A program made the position numbers and the translations under genes. A model generated the notes under the pieces. The model searched no databases and was not told the origin of the DNA. It was given only the letters and a program-made list of their open reading frames with translations. A DNA stretch of 50,307 nt from Pseudomonas viridiflava (GTDB lineage: Bacteria > Pseudomonadota > Gammaproteobacteria > Pseudomonadales > Pseudomonadaceae), in the NCBI RefSeq assembly GCF_900580675.1, contig NZ_UTBG01000105.1:1-50307 (forward strand). The letters run 5' to 3'. This document shows, piece after piece, positions 23,961 through 33,609 of this stretch; position 1 is the first letter of the stretch, and the number at the start of each line of letters is the position of its first letter.

Positions 23961-26900
23961 ATGGGTGCTTTATGGCAAAACGCGTCGACCAAGGCTGCGG
24001 TATCCACCGACAGCCCGGATGAACAGCCGTTGCCACGAAGCTCCCGTCCCCGCCGCAGGCCAGGGTGGCGACTGTTCTGGCTGGTGCTGTTGCTCGCCCT
24101 GCTGGCCCTGGGATTTGCCGCGCTGCGCGAGATGCACAGTTCAAGACTGCAAGCGCGCACCTTCGCCGGGCTGGCGGCGTCCCTCACCTACCAACTGCAA
24201 CCCGGCCCCAGCGATGCGATCGTTTACCCCGGCGACGGGCCGTTCGACAAACGCCTGGGCTACAGCGCACTTGATGACTTCCTGCCGCGCCTGCTCAAGC
24301 GCAATTACCTGATCCAGGCCCAGGCGCGTTTCTCGCCCGACCTGATGGCCTACGCCCAACGCGGCCTGTTTGTGCCCTACCCGGAAAAAATCCAGGCCGG
24401 GCTGACCATCACCGATTGCCGCGCCGCGCCGTTGTATCAGTTCAGCTACCCGCAGCAGTTTTACCCAAGCTTTGCGGCGATCCCGCCGGTGGTGGTCAAC
24501 AGCCTGCTGTTTATCGAAGACCGCGACTTGCTCGACCCCCAGCAGCCGCAACTCAACCCGGCCGTGGACTGGCCACGGTTCGCCAAGGCCGCCTGGTCGC
24601 AAGTGGCGAAGCTGTTGCACCTGCCCGGGCAGTCGGCGGGCGGCAGCACCCTGGCCACGCAACTGGAGAAATACCGCCACTCACCCGACGGCCTGACGCT
24701 GTCGGGCGGCGAGAAAATCCGCCAGATGGTTTCCGCCAGCGTGCGCGCCTATCAGGACGGCCCGCACACCCTCGGCGCGCGCCAGGACATCGTGCGCGAC
24801 TACCTCAACAGCGTGCCTTTGTCAGCGGTGCCGGGCCATGGCGAAGTGCACGGCATGGCCGAAGGTTTGCGCGTGTGGTACGGCGCTGACTTCAACCAGA
24901 CCAATGCACTGCTCGCGGGTAACGACCCCCGGCAGTTGCCGCAGAAAGGCCTGGCCCTGCGTGAGGTGCTGTCGCTGATGATTGCCCAGCGCCGCCCTTC
25001 GCACTACTTGTCCAAGGGCCACCAGGAACTGGCCGAGCTCACCGACAGCCATATCCGCCTGCTCGCACAGAACACTGTGATCGACCCGGCATTGGCCAGG
25101 GCCGCGCTGGCCAGCAGCGTCACCTACCGCGATTGGCAGCAGCAACCGACCCTCCAGCCGATCGAAACCAACAAGGGCATCAGTGTGGCCCGCAGCCGCC
25201 TGGCCGCGCTGCTCGACCGGCCGCTGTATGACCTCGACCGCCTCGACCTGGCCGCCACCAGCACCTTGCAGTCGGACCTGCAGGCCCAGGCCTCAGCCTA
25301 CCTCAAGCAACTCGCCGACCCGGCCTTCGCCGGGCAAATCGGCCTGCTCGGGCAAAGCCTGCTGACCCCGGCCAGCACGGCCCAGGTGCGCTACAGCTTC
25401 ACGCTGTACGAAATGACCGCCGACGGCGCCCGCGTACGCGTGCAAACCGACAGCACCGACCAGCCCTTCGATATCAACGAAAGCAGCAAGTTGGAACTGG
25501 GGTCGACCGCCAAACTGCGAGTGATGACCACCTACCTGCAAATTGTCAGCGAATTGCATGACCTGTATGGCGCACAACCGGCCGGCGAACTGCGCAAGGT
25601 CCAGGTCGACGACCAGGACCGCATCACCCGTTGGGCCCTCGACTACCTGATCCAGAACAGCGACTGCAGCCTGCCAAAAATGCTCGACGCGGCGCTGAAC
25701 CGCCAGTACTCGGCCAACACCAGCGAGGGCTTTTTTACCGGGGGCGGCATGCACCACTTCCACAATTTCCGCAGCCAGGACAACGGCCGCAACCCCACCT
25801 TGATCGAAGCCCTGCGCGAGTCGATCAACCTGCCCTTTATCCGCTTGATGCGCGACCTGGTGCGCTACAGCACTTACCACGCAGCGAACAACAGCGCCGA
25901 GTTGCTCAAGGATGACAACGACCCGCGCCGCCAGGAATACCTGGCCAAATTCGCCGACCGTGAGGGCACCACGTTTCTGCTGCGCTTCTGGAAGAAGTAC
26001 CGCAACAAGGACACCCAGGCGCGCCTCGAAACCTTCCTCGACAGCATGCACCCCACCGCCATCCGCCTGGCGGCCGTGCACCGTTACCTGCTGCCGAATG
26101 CCAGCCAGGCGAGTTTCAACAGTTTTGTGCGGTCACACCTGAGCAACGTGAAAAACCCGCAAAAACTCACCGATGAACGCCTCGACACGCTCTATCAAAA
26201 CTATGGCCCCGGCGCCTACGACCTGCCCGACCAAGGCTATATCGCCAAGGTCCACCCACTGGACCTGTGGCTGATGGGCTACCTGCTGCAGCATCCCGAC
26301 GCGACCTTCACCCAGGCCACCGCCGCCAGCGAGCACGAGCGCCAGGAGGTTTACAGCTGGCTGTTCAAGAGCCGGCACAAGAGCGCGCGCGACAGCCGTA
26401 TCCGCACCATGCTCGAGATCGAGGCGTTCCTGGATATTCACCAGCGCTGGCAGAAAGTCGGCTACCCCTTCGACCACCTGGTGCCGTCGCTGGCCACCGC
26501 CATCGGCAGCTCCGGCGACCGCCCGGCGGCCCTGGCCGAACTGGTGGGGATCATCCTTAACGACGGCGTGCGCCAACCGACCCTGCGCATCGACAGCCTG
26601 CGCTTTGCCGCCGACACACCGTATGAAACGCGGCTGATCAACGACCCGAATCGCGGCAAGCGGGTGATGCCTTCCGAAGTCGCCGCGGCGCTCAGGGGCG
26701 CCCTGTCTCAGGTGGTGGATGCGGGCACGGCGCGGCGCGTGTCCGGCAGTTTCACGCTGGCCGACGGCACCCCGCTGGCCATGGGCGGCAAGACCGGCAC
26801 CGGCGACAACCGCATCGAGGCGATAGGCGCCGGCGGGCGCATCCTCAGCTCCAAGGCGATCAACCGCACGGCGACGTTTGTGTTCTATATCGGCGAGCAT

Positions 26901-27053
26901 CACTTCGGCACACTGACCGCCTTCGTGCCCGGCGCCTCGGCCCAGGGGTTCAAGTTCACCTCGGCGTTGCCGGTGCAAGTGCTCAAGGGCATGGCGCCGC
27001 TTCTGACCCCCTACTTGCAGCCCACCCGCCACACGCTGTGCATAGCGGATTAA
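23961..27053 (+). CDS. Large class A penicillin-binding protein (bifunctional transglycosylase/transpeptidase)
   Basis: A 1030-residue membrane-anchored peptidoglycan synthase. A cytoplasmic Arg-rich tail precedes a transmembrane helix (about 37-56). The GT51 domain has the catalytic Glu in IEDRDL (186-189) and GGSTLATQ (227-234). The transpeptidase domain has the SxxK motif S515-T-A-K518, SIN at 621-623 and KTG at 944-946. All three penicillin-binding motifs are thus present. The glycosyltransferase motif departs from the usual EDxxFxxHxG: the residues after EDRDL are DPQQPQL, with no His at the expected place. It is longer than PBP1a or PBP1b and may be a specialised third class A enzyme. 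AGGGGA upstream of ATG 23961 is a good Shine-Dalgarno. Confidence 0.85.
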   Translation: MGALWQNASTKAAVSTDSPDEQPLPRSSRPRRRPGWRLFWLVLLLALLALGFAALREMHSSRLQARTFAGLAASLTYQLQPGPSDAIVYPGDGPFDKRLGYSALDDFLPRLLKRNYLIQAQARFSPDLMAYAQRGLFVPYPEKIQAGLTITDCRAAPLYQFSYPQQFYPSFAAIPPVVVNSLLFIEDRDLLDPQQPQLNPAVDWPRFAKAAWSQVAKLLHLPGQSAGGSTLATQLEKYRHSPDGLTLSGGEKIRQMVSASVRAYQDGPHTLGARQDIVRDYLNSVPLSAVPGHGEVHGMAEGLRVWYGADFNQTNALLAGNDPRQLPQKGLALREVLSLMIAQRRPSHYLSKGHQELAELTDSHIRLLAQNTVIDPALARAALASSVTYRDWQQQPTLQPIETNKGISVARSRLAALLDRPLYDLDRLDLAATSTLQSDLQAQASAYLKQLADPAFAGQIGLLGQSLLTPASTAQVRYSFTLYEMTADGARVRVQTDSTDQPFDINESSKLELGSTAKLRVMTTYLQIVSELHDLYGAQPAGELRKVQVDDQDRITRWALDYLIQNSDCSLPKMLDAALNRQYSANTSEGFFTGGGMHHFHNFRSQDNGRNPTLIEALRESINLPFIRLMRDLVRYSTYHAANNSAELLKDDNDPRRQEYLAKFADREGTTFLLRFWKKYRNKDTQARLETFLDSMHPTAIRLAAVHRYLLPNASQASFNSFVRSHLSNVKNPQKLTDERLDTLYQNYGPGAYDLPDQGYIAKVHPLDLWLMGYLLQHPDATFTQATAASEHERQEVYSWLFKSRHKSARDSRIRTMLEIEAFLDIHQRWQKVGYPFDHLVPSLATAIGSSGDRPAALAELVGIILNDGVRQPTLRIDSLRFAADTPYETRLINDPNRGKRVMPSEVAAALRGALSQVVDAGTARRVSGSFTLADGTPLAMGGKTGTGDNRIEAIGAGGRILSSKAINRTATFVFYIGEHHFGTLTAFVPGASAQGFKFTSALPVQVLKGMAPLLTPYLQPTRHTLCIAD

Positions 27054-27142
27054 AAACGGCGGTACACCTAACATTCAACCGTCAGCACCGATGCAAGCCT
27101 GCCTAGACTCGCGGTTTTCTTGAGTCTTTTGCAGGTTGCTCC

Positions 27143-30100
27143 ATGCCCGAATCCAATACCTTGTCCGGCCACGCCAGGCTGATGAACGACGCCCTGCCCG
27201 CGTGGATAACCGCGACCACACCGGCGCGTATCGCCACGCTCAAAAGCGTCGGCCTACCCGACCCCGCGCCCTACCCCACCGCCGGCGCCCACCAGCACAG
27301 CCAACTCAAGGCCGCCATCGCCGATCAGTGGCGCACTCAGAACACGCTGGACACACACTTCCAGGGCCTCACCGATGTTTACGCGTTCACTGAGCCCCTG
27401 CTGAAACAGGCCCTGGCGGCCTATGGCGAGCTGGACGTGCGCCAGGTGTTCCTGCGCACCTACGCCAATGCGGCCAATGCCTGGTGGGTGATTGAGTCGG
27501 TCGCGGGCGAGACCAGTCGCACGTGCTCACTGCTGGAAGCAGCGCTGTACAACTTTGCCGACGACGACCGCTTTGTCGACTTCGCCTTTCTCGGCCCCGA
27601 GGACGCGCGAGGCCAGCGCGACGTACTGAATTTTCGCCACAGCGGCAGCGGCGAACACCTGACGGCGCAGGCTTTCAAGGCGCTGTGCCGCGAGCTGGAC
27701 CTCGGTGCGCAGTACCAAGCCAGACTGAGTACCACTGTCGGCGTCCATAACGCCAGGATCGCGCGGGAAATGCGCCTGGCCGTGATCGCCAACCTCAAGG
27801 CCGCCTTGACGGCCGCCACCCATATGGCCCTGCTGCGCCAAGACCTGCAGCAGGGCACCCACGACCACATGCTGAACGTGATCGCAGGCCGATCGCCGCA
27901 CTTCGCCGGCCGTCACAGCCTGAGCCTGATGGACTGCCGCCTGACCGGCGTGATGCTCTTCACCGAGCACCTTCAACCCGCGGGCCGAGTGGTTGCCTGG
28001 GTGCCTGAAGACCCGCAGCACCCGGTCAAGGAATACCCCTCGCCCCTGGCGTTTGTCGAGGAACTGACCCGTCAACTGCGCGAGCCTGCCTATCGCCAGT
28101 TCTTCATCCAGTTCATCGACCATGACCGGCGCGGTGCTTTTGTGGATGGCCTGGCCACGCGCCTGAGCCGGGTCAAGTGGCACCAAAAAAACCATACCGA
28201 GGCAGGCCCGAGCTGGAAAGACACACCTTTGGATCAACCCAACCTGCAGTTCCGCCTGCTGGAAATAACCCAGGATTATCAAAACCGCTCCGCCCTCGCC
28301 GCCGAAAACGACCTGTGGCATTACCTGTATCGGCTCAAGCTCAACAAGCTGCTCAACGACGCCCGACAGGTGGCCGTCTCTACCGCCCAGGTCGACCGCC
28401 TGGCACGCTGGGCCTGGTGGGATAACCTGGAAAAAATACTCTCGGATGTGCTCAACGTGGCGTTGCTGGTGGTCACGCCGTTCGTGCCGGTGTTGGGTCA
28501 ACTGATGCTGGCCTACACCGCCTATCAGCTGGCCGATGACGTATTTGAAGGCATCATTGATTGGGCTGAGGGACGAGGCGCCGAGGCGACGCAACAACTG
28601 ATCGGCATCGCCGAAAGCGTGGTGCAGTTTGGTTTGTTCGCGGGCGCCGGGGCCTTGGGGGAGATCGCCAGCACCAGGCTGTCAGCGTTCGTCGAAGGGC
28701 TGAAGCCAGTCCACATGGACGACGGCACAACCCGCCTGTGGCACCCCGACCTGACCCCCTATGCTCAGCCAAAAAACCCGGAAAGCCTGGCGTTTGAAGG
28801 CCGCCACTATGCCCTGCGCGAAGACCCGCAAACCGGCCATCACCGGGTGCTTCACCCCACCCGCCCGCAGGCCTACCAACCGCACATCAAGAGCAACGGC
28901 CATGGCGCCTGGGTGCATGAGGGCGAGCAACCGCGCCATTGGGACAGTGCCACACTGATGCGCAGGCTGGGGCCGCTGGTGGACGGTTTCAACCCGCAAC
29001 AACAAGACCAGATCCGCCGTATCAGTGGCAGCGACGACGGCCTGTTACAGCGGGTCTACGTGCACCAGCAACCGCCGCCCCCGCTGCTGCGCGACACCCT
29101 GCAGCGCTTTGAAGCCTACGAATACCCGCGCCGCGCGAGCGCGAAAATCCGTGCCGGCGAACCGCTGGCGCCGGACCCGTCCTCGGACTGGTTCGAACAG
29201 ATGGTCACCGAGCTGCCCGGCTGGCCACAGGACAAGGCCATCGAGGTGTTCCTGCACTCGGACCTCAGCGGCGACTCCCATACCTACGGCGCTGCCAACG
29301 CCGCCCCCGCCGACACCTTGCGCCTGAGCCTGGCCCAGGTCATGTCGGGCCAGTTGCCGGAGTATGTATTGGGCTTTCTCGACCCGCAGCAGATCACCAC
29401 CTTGCTGGGTAATGACTGGGCGCCTGGGCAACAGGTACAGGCGTTGCGCAACCAGCTCGCCGACTATGTGCTGACTCAAACCAGGCTGCCTGCCCACCAA
29501 CTGCATGTGGCTCGACAGATCGCGGCCCCGCCCCAACTGCGGCTGCTGCCGGAGCTGGGGACGCACACCGCGCGAACGCTTTTAGCCAGCGCCAGCGACG
29601 CCGAACATCAGGTCATGGACGAACAGCATCGACTGCCCCTGCGGTTGCAGGAGCAGGCCCGCGAACTGGCATTGGCCGAGCGCTCGGTGCGCGCCTACGA
29701 AGGGTTTTATGACTCGGCCCAGCTGAGCGCCGACACCGAACAGCTGCTGCTCAACACCCTCAAGCTGCACAGCGACAGCTTCGCCGACCTGCACCTGCAA
29801 ATACGCGAGCTGCAAGCGGACGGTGCGCTGCGCAGCCAAGCCGGGCCGCTCGGCGCCAAGACGCGGCGCGTCCTGGTGCGGCTGGCAGCCCAGCGTTATG
29901 AAGTCGTGGATGGCACCGGGCAAAAACTCCACGCGCAGGCCTCCTTTTATGAATCGATCCTGCACGCACTGCCGCCCGCTCAGCGCGACGCGTTGGGCTT
30001 CCATCCAGGCCAGGGCAGCATGCTCAAACAGTGGCTGATCGAAACACTCGAACCCCTGGCCGAACGGCGCAAGGCCCTGGCCGAGCCACCGGCACGCAAG

Positions 30101-32047
30101 GTCGCGGGCCGCGAAACCCTGACACTGCTGGGCGGCCCGGCACTCTCCCGGCTACGTGGGGCACGTCGCACCGGCGCAGCCGTGCACGCCCGGGCAGCCT
30201 TGCAAGAACTGTTTCCGGGACTAAGTGAGGAACCCCTTGAACGGTTTATCGAGAACCTGAGCCCGCAACACCTGCGTACTACCCTCAACCAGCTGACGCT
30301 GGAAAAACAACAGTTTGAGGCTGATCTGGACGCCTGGACCAAAGCCCCGACTCGCCATCCCAAAGGCAGCCTGCTGGCACAACAGGAACGCCAGCGCCGC
30401 ACACACCTCGGCGCCCAGTTAAGCCTGTGCTGGTCCGACCGCTTCACCCGGCACACCAATGACTGGGGCCAGCTGCAAGATGGCGCGCGACTCGACCTCA
30501 GCGGGCGCCAGTTGCCCGAGTCATTGCCCAACCTGAGCGCCAACTTTGAGCACGTGACTTACCTGTCACTGGCCAACACCCAACTGCGCCAGGTCGACAC
30601 GGACTTTCTCAACCGGTTCCCGATGCTGCGCTCACTTAACCTGAATGGTAACGGGGTGACACGCCTGCCCCCGAGCATCGGTCAAATGCGCTTCCTTAAT
30701 TCCCTGGGGCTAGCCGATAACCAATTGGTGCTTGACCCCGAGGCGGTCAGCCGCTTGGCCAAACTTCGGCGCTTGCAGGTGATCAACCTGAACAACAACC
30801 CGCTGGAGCTGGCGCCGGACATCAGCTTAATGCCCAACCTGCGCACGCTGGACCTGAGCCGCAGCCAGGTCAATGCCTGGCCGGCCGGCCTGTTCTCGCA
30901 CCCACGGCCCGGTGGCCTGAACCTCAACCTGAGCAACACGCTGATCGACCACATACCGGTGGTCACCGCCGGGACTGCAGACGCCGAACGGGTTGCGCGC
31001 ACCCGCCTTGACCGCAACCGCCTCAGCGATGAACACCGTGCGCTGTATGAACGCTATCGCCAGGCTGCAGGCCTTGATCCCAACCGTACGTATGAACCCA
31101 GGGGCCAGAGCGGGCCATGGCTGGAAGGCACAGCGGAGTCGGTCCGATTGCCACGTCAGCGGCTGTGGGATGCCGTGGAGAAGGAGATCGGCTCACAGGG
31201 ATTCTTTGAGGTCATCCAGTCCTTGCAGCCGTCGTATTTTGAAAACGAGGACGATGAAATTCGCTACGCGCTCAACCGCGACGCACTGCGCGTCAATGTC
31301 TGGCGCATGATGGAAGCCGTCTGGGCCGACAGCGAACTGCGCGAGCGGCTGTTCATGATGAGCAGCTTTCCCGGCCTGTGCGCCGATGGCGGCGCGCAGA
31401 TCTTTAACGAGATGGGCATTGAGGTACTCGTCAGCGAAGCCAACCGCTACAGCGCCGACTTCGATGAACGCGAGGCCAGCCTGGTGACCCTGGCACGCGG
31501 CAGCGCACGCATCAAGCACCTGGGCCAGGTGATCCGCAGCGACATCCGCCACCGCCTCAACCCGCAGGCCGAGGGCGGCCTGGGCCTGCGCCTGCGCTCC
31601 CAGGTGGTGGACGGCCTGCCCGGCGCGGTGGACGAAGTGGATATCTACCTCGCCTACCAGACCAGGCTGGCGGGCAGCCTGGACTTGCCGTGGCTGGCCG
31701 ATCACATGCTCTACCGCGACACCGCCAATGTCCGCGAAGCGCAGGTCGAGCAAGCGCTCGCCAGTGTGCAGGCGCTGGGCGAAGGTGACGGCCTGGTCAA
31801 CCAGATGTTGCTGGAGCCGTATTGGGAGCAGTTTTTACGCGACAGCCACGACGCCGAGTGCCGGGCCAACGACGCGCTGTTCGCCCAGCGTTTTGTTGAA
31901 CTGGACGAACAGCAGGACAGCCTCGACGAGGATGACTACAACCGCAGGCTCAATGCACTGGGCGACCAGGAAAAACAGTGGTTACGCGACCTGACCCGCC
32001 AAGCCATGGCGCGCCACAGCCAACAACGCAACCGCGCCCCGCGCTAG
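27143..32047 (+). CDS. Second giant NEL-type E3 ubiquitin ligase effector with LRRs
   Basis: A 1634-residue protein. Residues ~1-480 are a DUF6543-like front, with a hydrophobic hairpin near 435-475 (LLVVTPFVPVLGQLMLAYTA). One copy of the repeated module follows, with HGAW near 592, LPGWP at 691 and AQRDALGF at 947. Leucine-rich repeats occupy ~1117-1274 (LRSLNLNGNGVTRLPPSI and similar). The NEL domain has catalytic Cys1413 in FPGLCADGG, again C-x-D. It should act as a ubiquitin ligase in a eukaryotic cell if delivered; delivery is unknown and there is no signal peptide. It is homologous to the 2159-residue protein at 15646 but lacks its duplicated unit. The gene starts 89 bp after the penicillin-binding protein and its stop is 2 bp from that of the convergent adhesin gene. 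Confidence 0.88.
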   Translation: MPESNTLSGHARLMNDALPAWITATTPARIATLKSVGLPDPAPYPTAGAHQHSQLKAAIADQWRTQNTLDTHFQGLTDVYAFTEPLLKQALAAYGELDVRQVFLRTYANAANAWWVIESVAGETSRTCSLLEAALYNFADDDRFVDFAFLGPEDARGQRDVLNFRHSGSGEHLTAQAFKALCRELDLGAQYQARLSTTVGVHNARIAREMRLAVIANLKAALTAATHMALLRQDLQQGTHDHMLNVIAGRSPHFAGRHSLSLMDCRLTGVMLFTEHLQPAGRVVAWVPEDPQHPVKEYPSPLAFVEELTRQLREPAYRQFFIQFIDHDRRGAFVDGLATRLSRVKWHQKNHTEAGPSWKDTPLDQPNLQFRLLEITQDYQNRSALAAENDLWHYLYRLKLNKLLNDARQVAVSTAQVDRLARWAWWDNLEKILSDVLNVALLVVTPFVPVLGQLMLAYTAYQLADDVFEGIIDWAEGRGAEATQQLIGIAESVVQFGLFAGAGALGEIASTRLSAFVEGLKPVHMDDGTTRLWHPDLTPYAQPKNPESLAFEGRHYALREDPQTGHHRVLHPTRPQAYQPHIKSNGHGAWVHEGEQPRHWDSATLMRRLGPLVDGFNPQQQDQIRRISGSDDGLLQRVYVHQQPPPPLLRDTLQRFEAYEYPRRASAKIRAGEPLAPDPSSDWFEQMVTELPGWPQDKAIEVFLHSDLSGDSHTYGAANAAPADTLRLSLAQVMSGQLPEYVLGFLDPQQITTLLGNDWAPGQQVQALRNQLADYVLTQTRLPAHQLHVARQIAAPPQLRLLPELGTHTARTLLASASDAEHQVMDEQHRLPLRLQEQARELALAERSVRAYEGFYDSAQLSADTEQLLLNTLKLHSDSFADLHLQIRELQADGALRSQAGPLGAKTRRVLVRLAAQRYEVVDGTGQKLHAQASFYESILHALPPAQRDALGFHPGQGSMLKQWLIETLEPLAERRKALAEPPARKVAGRETLTLLGGPALSRLRGARRTGAAVHARAALQELFPGLSEEPLERFIENLSPQHLRTTLNQLTLEKQQFEADLDAWTKAPTRHPKGSLLAQQERQRRTHLGAQLSLCWSDRFTRHTNDWGQLQDGARLDLSGRQLPESLPNLSANFEHVTYLSLANTQLRQVDTDFLNRFPMLRSLNLNGNGVTRLPPSIGQMRFLNSLGLADNQLVLDPEAVSRLAKLRRLQVINLNNNPLELAPDISLMPNLRTLDLSRSQVNAWPAGLFSHPRPGGLNLNLSNTLIDHIPVVTAGTADAERVARTRLDRNRLSDEHRALYERYRQAAGLDPNRTYEPRGQSGPWLEGTAESVRLPRQRLWDAVEKEIGSQGFFEVIQSLQPSYFENEDDEIRYALNRDALRVNVWRMMEAVWADSELRERLFMMSSFPGLCADGGAQIFNEMGIEVLVSEANRYSADFDEREASLVTLARGSARIKHLGQVIRSDIRHRLNPQAEGGLGLRLRSQVVDGLPGAVDEVDIYLAYQTRLAGSLDLPWLADHMLYRDTANVREAQVEQALASVQALGEGDGLVNQMLLEPYWEQFLRDSHDAECRANDALFAQRFVELDEQQDSLDEDDYNRRLNALGDQEKQWLRDLTRQAMARHSQQRNRAPR

Positions 32048-32049
32048 GT

Positions 32050-33012
32050 TCAGGGCACCCCCATCACCAGCACGCCGCTGCCGTTGATTGGGCCGGCGGC
32101 GGGCAAGGAGTTCGCCCGCCGGACCAGAGAAAACGTCACATCGTCGCTGCCAGCACTGTTGTTGATGCGGGTTCGGAACCACTCGTTTACCGGGACTGCA
32201 ACCCCGCCACGTACGAGCGCCGTCCCCACGTCCGCATTGCTCATCGTCAGCAAATTACGGTTGAACGACGAAGGGGTGCCTTTGTAAGTAATGGTGATGT
32301 CCGTATTAATCCCTCCATCCGGGCAGGAATAGGTAAGTCGTTGATTGCGGGTGACAGTCGTGGTCAGCGGATCGGTGCCGATTGCCCGCTGGTGCACGTT
32401 GCCGAAGTCGATATTGATCGGATTGTTATGGTTGATCGTGCACGACGATGGGGAAATGGAGAAGTTGTTGGCCGCGGTGTAGGTAATAATCAAACCCCTC
32501 CTCCGGGTGTCATAGTTGTTGGTTTGATTGAGACGTAACGATCCGAGTGAGTCGCCCACCCGGACGTCGATAGGGTTGGTTGGGTTGTTGCGTATCAAAA
32601 TATAGGGGGTCACATCCAGTGGGTAACCCCTGCCGTTATTAGGCAAGGTCGACACCCGAATGTTGTAGGGGACAGGGGTGTTGTAATACGTCCCGTTTAT
32701 TCGTAAACCTGTGCCTTGGCTTGTGAATTTCGGGCCGGGCGTCCAGGGAACGCCAACTTGCGTTGAGGTTGCCCAATAGTCCTCACGCCCAGGTTGAACC
32801 TGACCCGCACTGAACCGGCACTCCAACCTCACCCCTTCAAGAATAATGCGGCTTGTGTCCGAACCTAACCGGACAGTGACAGGGACTTGCAGGGGCATAT
32901 TCCCCTCTACCAATACCCACGGTCCGCCGTTGACACGGCAGTCAGCGGCTTTCGCGGCGGTTGTAACGCCAGTCAGGACGAGAAGCACAATGGCTCCGTA
33001 TAGTCGTTTCAT
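32050..33012 (-). CDS. Two-domain fimbrial tip adhesin
   Basis: A 320-residue exported protein with a signal peptide ending near AAKA. The length, about twice a pilin, matches FimH-like tip adhesins. An N-terminal receptor-binding domain (about 24-190, with Cys pair ADCRV/LECRF) is followed by a pilin domain starting near SCTINHNNPINIDFGNV. That domain lacks a donor-strand extension, as expected for a subunit that caps the fibre. It is the last gene of the fimbrial cluster. The ligand is unknown, and the binding domain does not resemble FimH closely enough to suggest mannose. Confidence 0.85.
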   Translation of the reverse strand: MKRLYGAIVLLVLTGVTTAAKAADCRVNGGPWVLVEGNMPLQVPVTVRLGSDTSRIILEGVRLECRFSAGQVQPGREDYWATSTQVGVPWTPGPKFTSQGTGLRINGTYYNTPVPYNIRVSTLPNNGRGYPLDVTPYILIRNNPTNPIDVRVGDSLGSLRLNQTNNYDTRRRGLIITYTAANNFSISPSSCTINHNNPINIDFGNVHQRAIGTDPLTTTVTRNQRLTYSCPDGGINTDITITYKGTPSSFNRNLLTMSNADVGTALVRGGVAVPVNEWFRTRINNSAGSDDVTFSLVRRANSLPAAGPINGSGVLVMGVP

Positions 33013-33049
33013 GTTGGTCTCGTTCAGTCTAAGTAATGACGGTTAACCA

Positions 33050-33598
33050 CTACGGATAATCCAACGTAAAAGTAGAGGTCACCCTGTAAGTACCGTGCCC
33101 GATGGTCTTGTCCCGGAGCGCATCCGGCTCGCCTTGCACATAGGCCTTGAGGTCAATGACGTTGTTGCCGGGGGTCAAGGTCTGTTCGTCGCCGACCTTG
33201 TTCACCGGCACGGGCTTGTCACTCAGGGTTTCCAGCCCCAGCCCGATACCCGAGGCGCCACTGCCACCGTCGAGCGCGAACAAGCCGGGCAATGCGCGGT
33301 TTTCCACGCCGCCAAACAGGATGGTCACCGAGTCGCTGATCGTGGTGTTGCAGTCATCCAGGTGCAGCGTGAAACGTTTGCCCACCGAACGCGTGTTGAT
33401 ATAGAGATGCTTGCTGGTCAGGTCCCAAAGCTCCAGGGTGATTGCCTCGTCGCCAGGGCGAATGATGCAGGCCTGTTCCACCAGGTTGCCCTTGAACCGC
33501 AGGTTATCCACCGCCTGCGCATCGGGGGCCAGGCCCAGGGTCAGCAGCACTGCCAGCCCGGCACACGACCAGCGCTTGAGCACAATTTCATGTCGCAT
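33050..33598 (-). CDS. Fimbrial minor subunit
   Basis: A 182-residue exported pilin-like protein. The signal peptide ends near DAQA. A donor-strand-like N-terminus (DNLRFKGNLVEQAC) and a paired Cys in LDDCNT follow, then the C-terminal beta-zipper motif TYRVTSTFTLDYP recognised by the chaperone. It is probably a shaft or adaptor subunit of the fimbria. It sits 37 bp before the adhesin gene and 11 bp after the preceding subunit gene, in the same operon. Confidence 0.9.
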   Translation of the reverse strand: MRHEIVLKRWSCAGLAVLLTLGLAPDAQAVDNLRFKGNLVEQACIIRPGDEAITLELWDLTSKHLYINTRSVGKRFTLHLDDCNTTISDSVTILFGGVENRALPGLFALDGGSGASGIGLGLETLSDKPVPVNKVGDEQTLTPGNNVIDLKAYVQGEPDALRDKTIGHGTYRVTSTFTLDYP

Positions 33599-33609
33599 AG
33601 ACTCGACTC

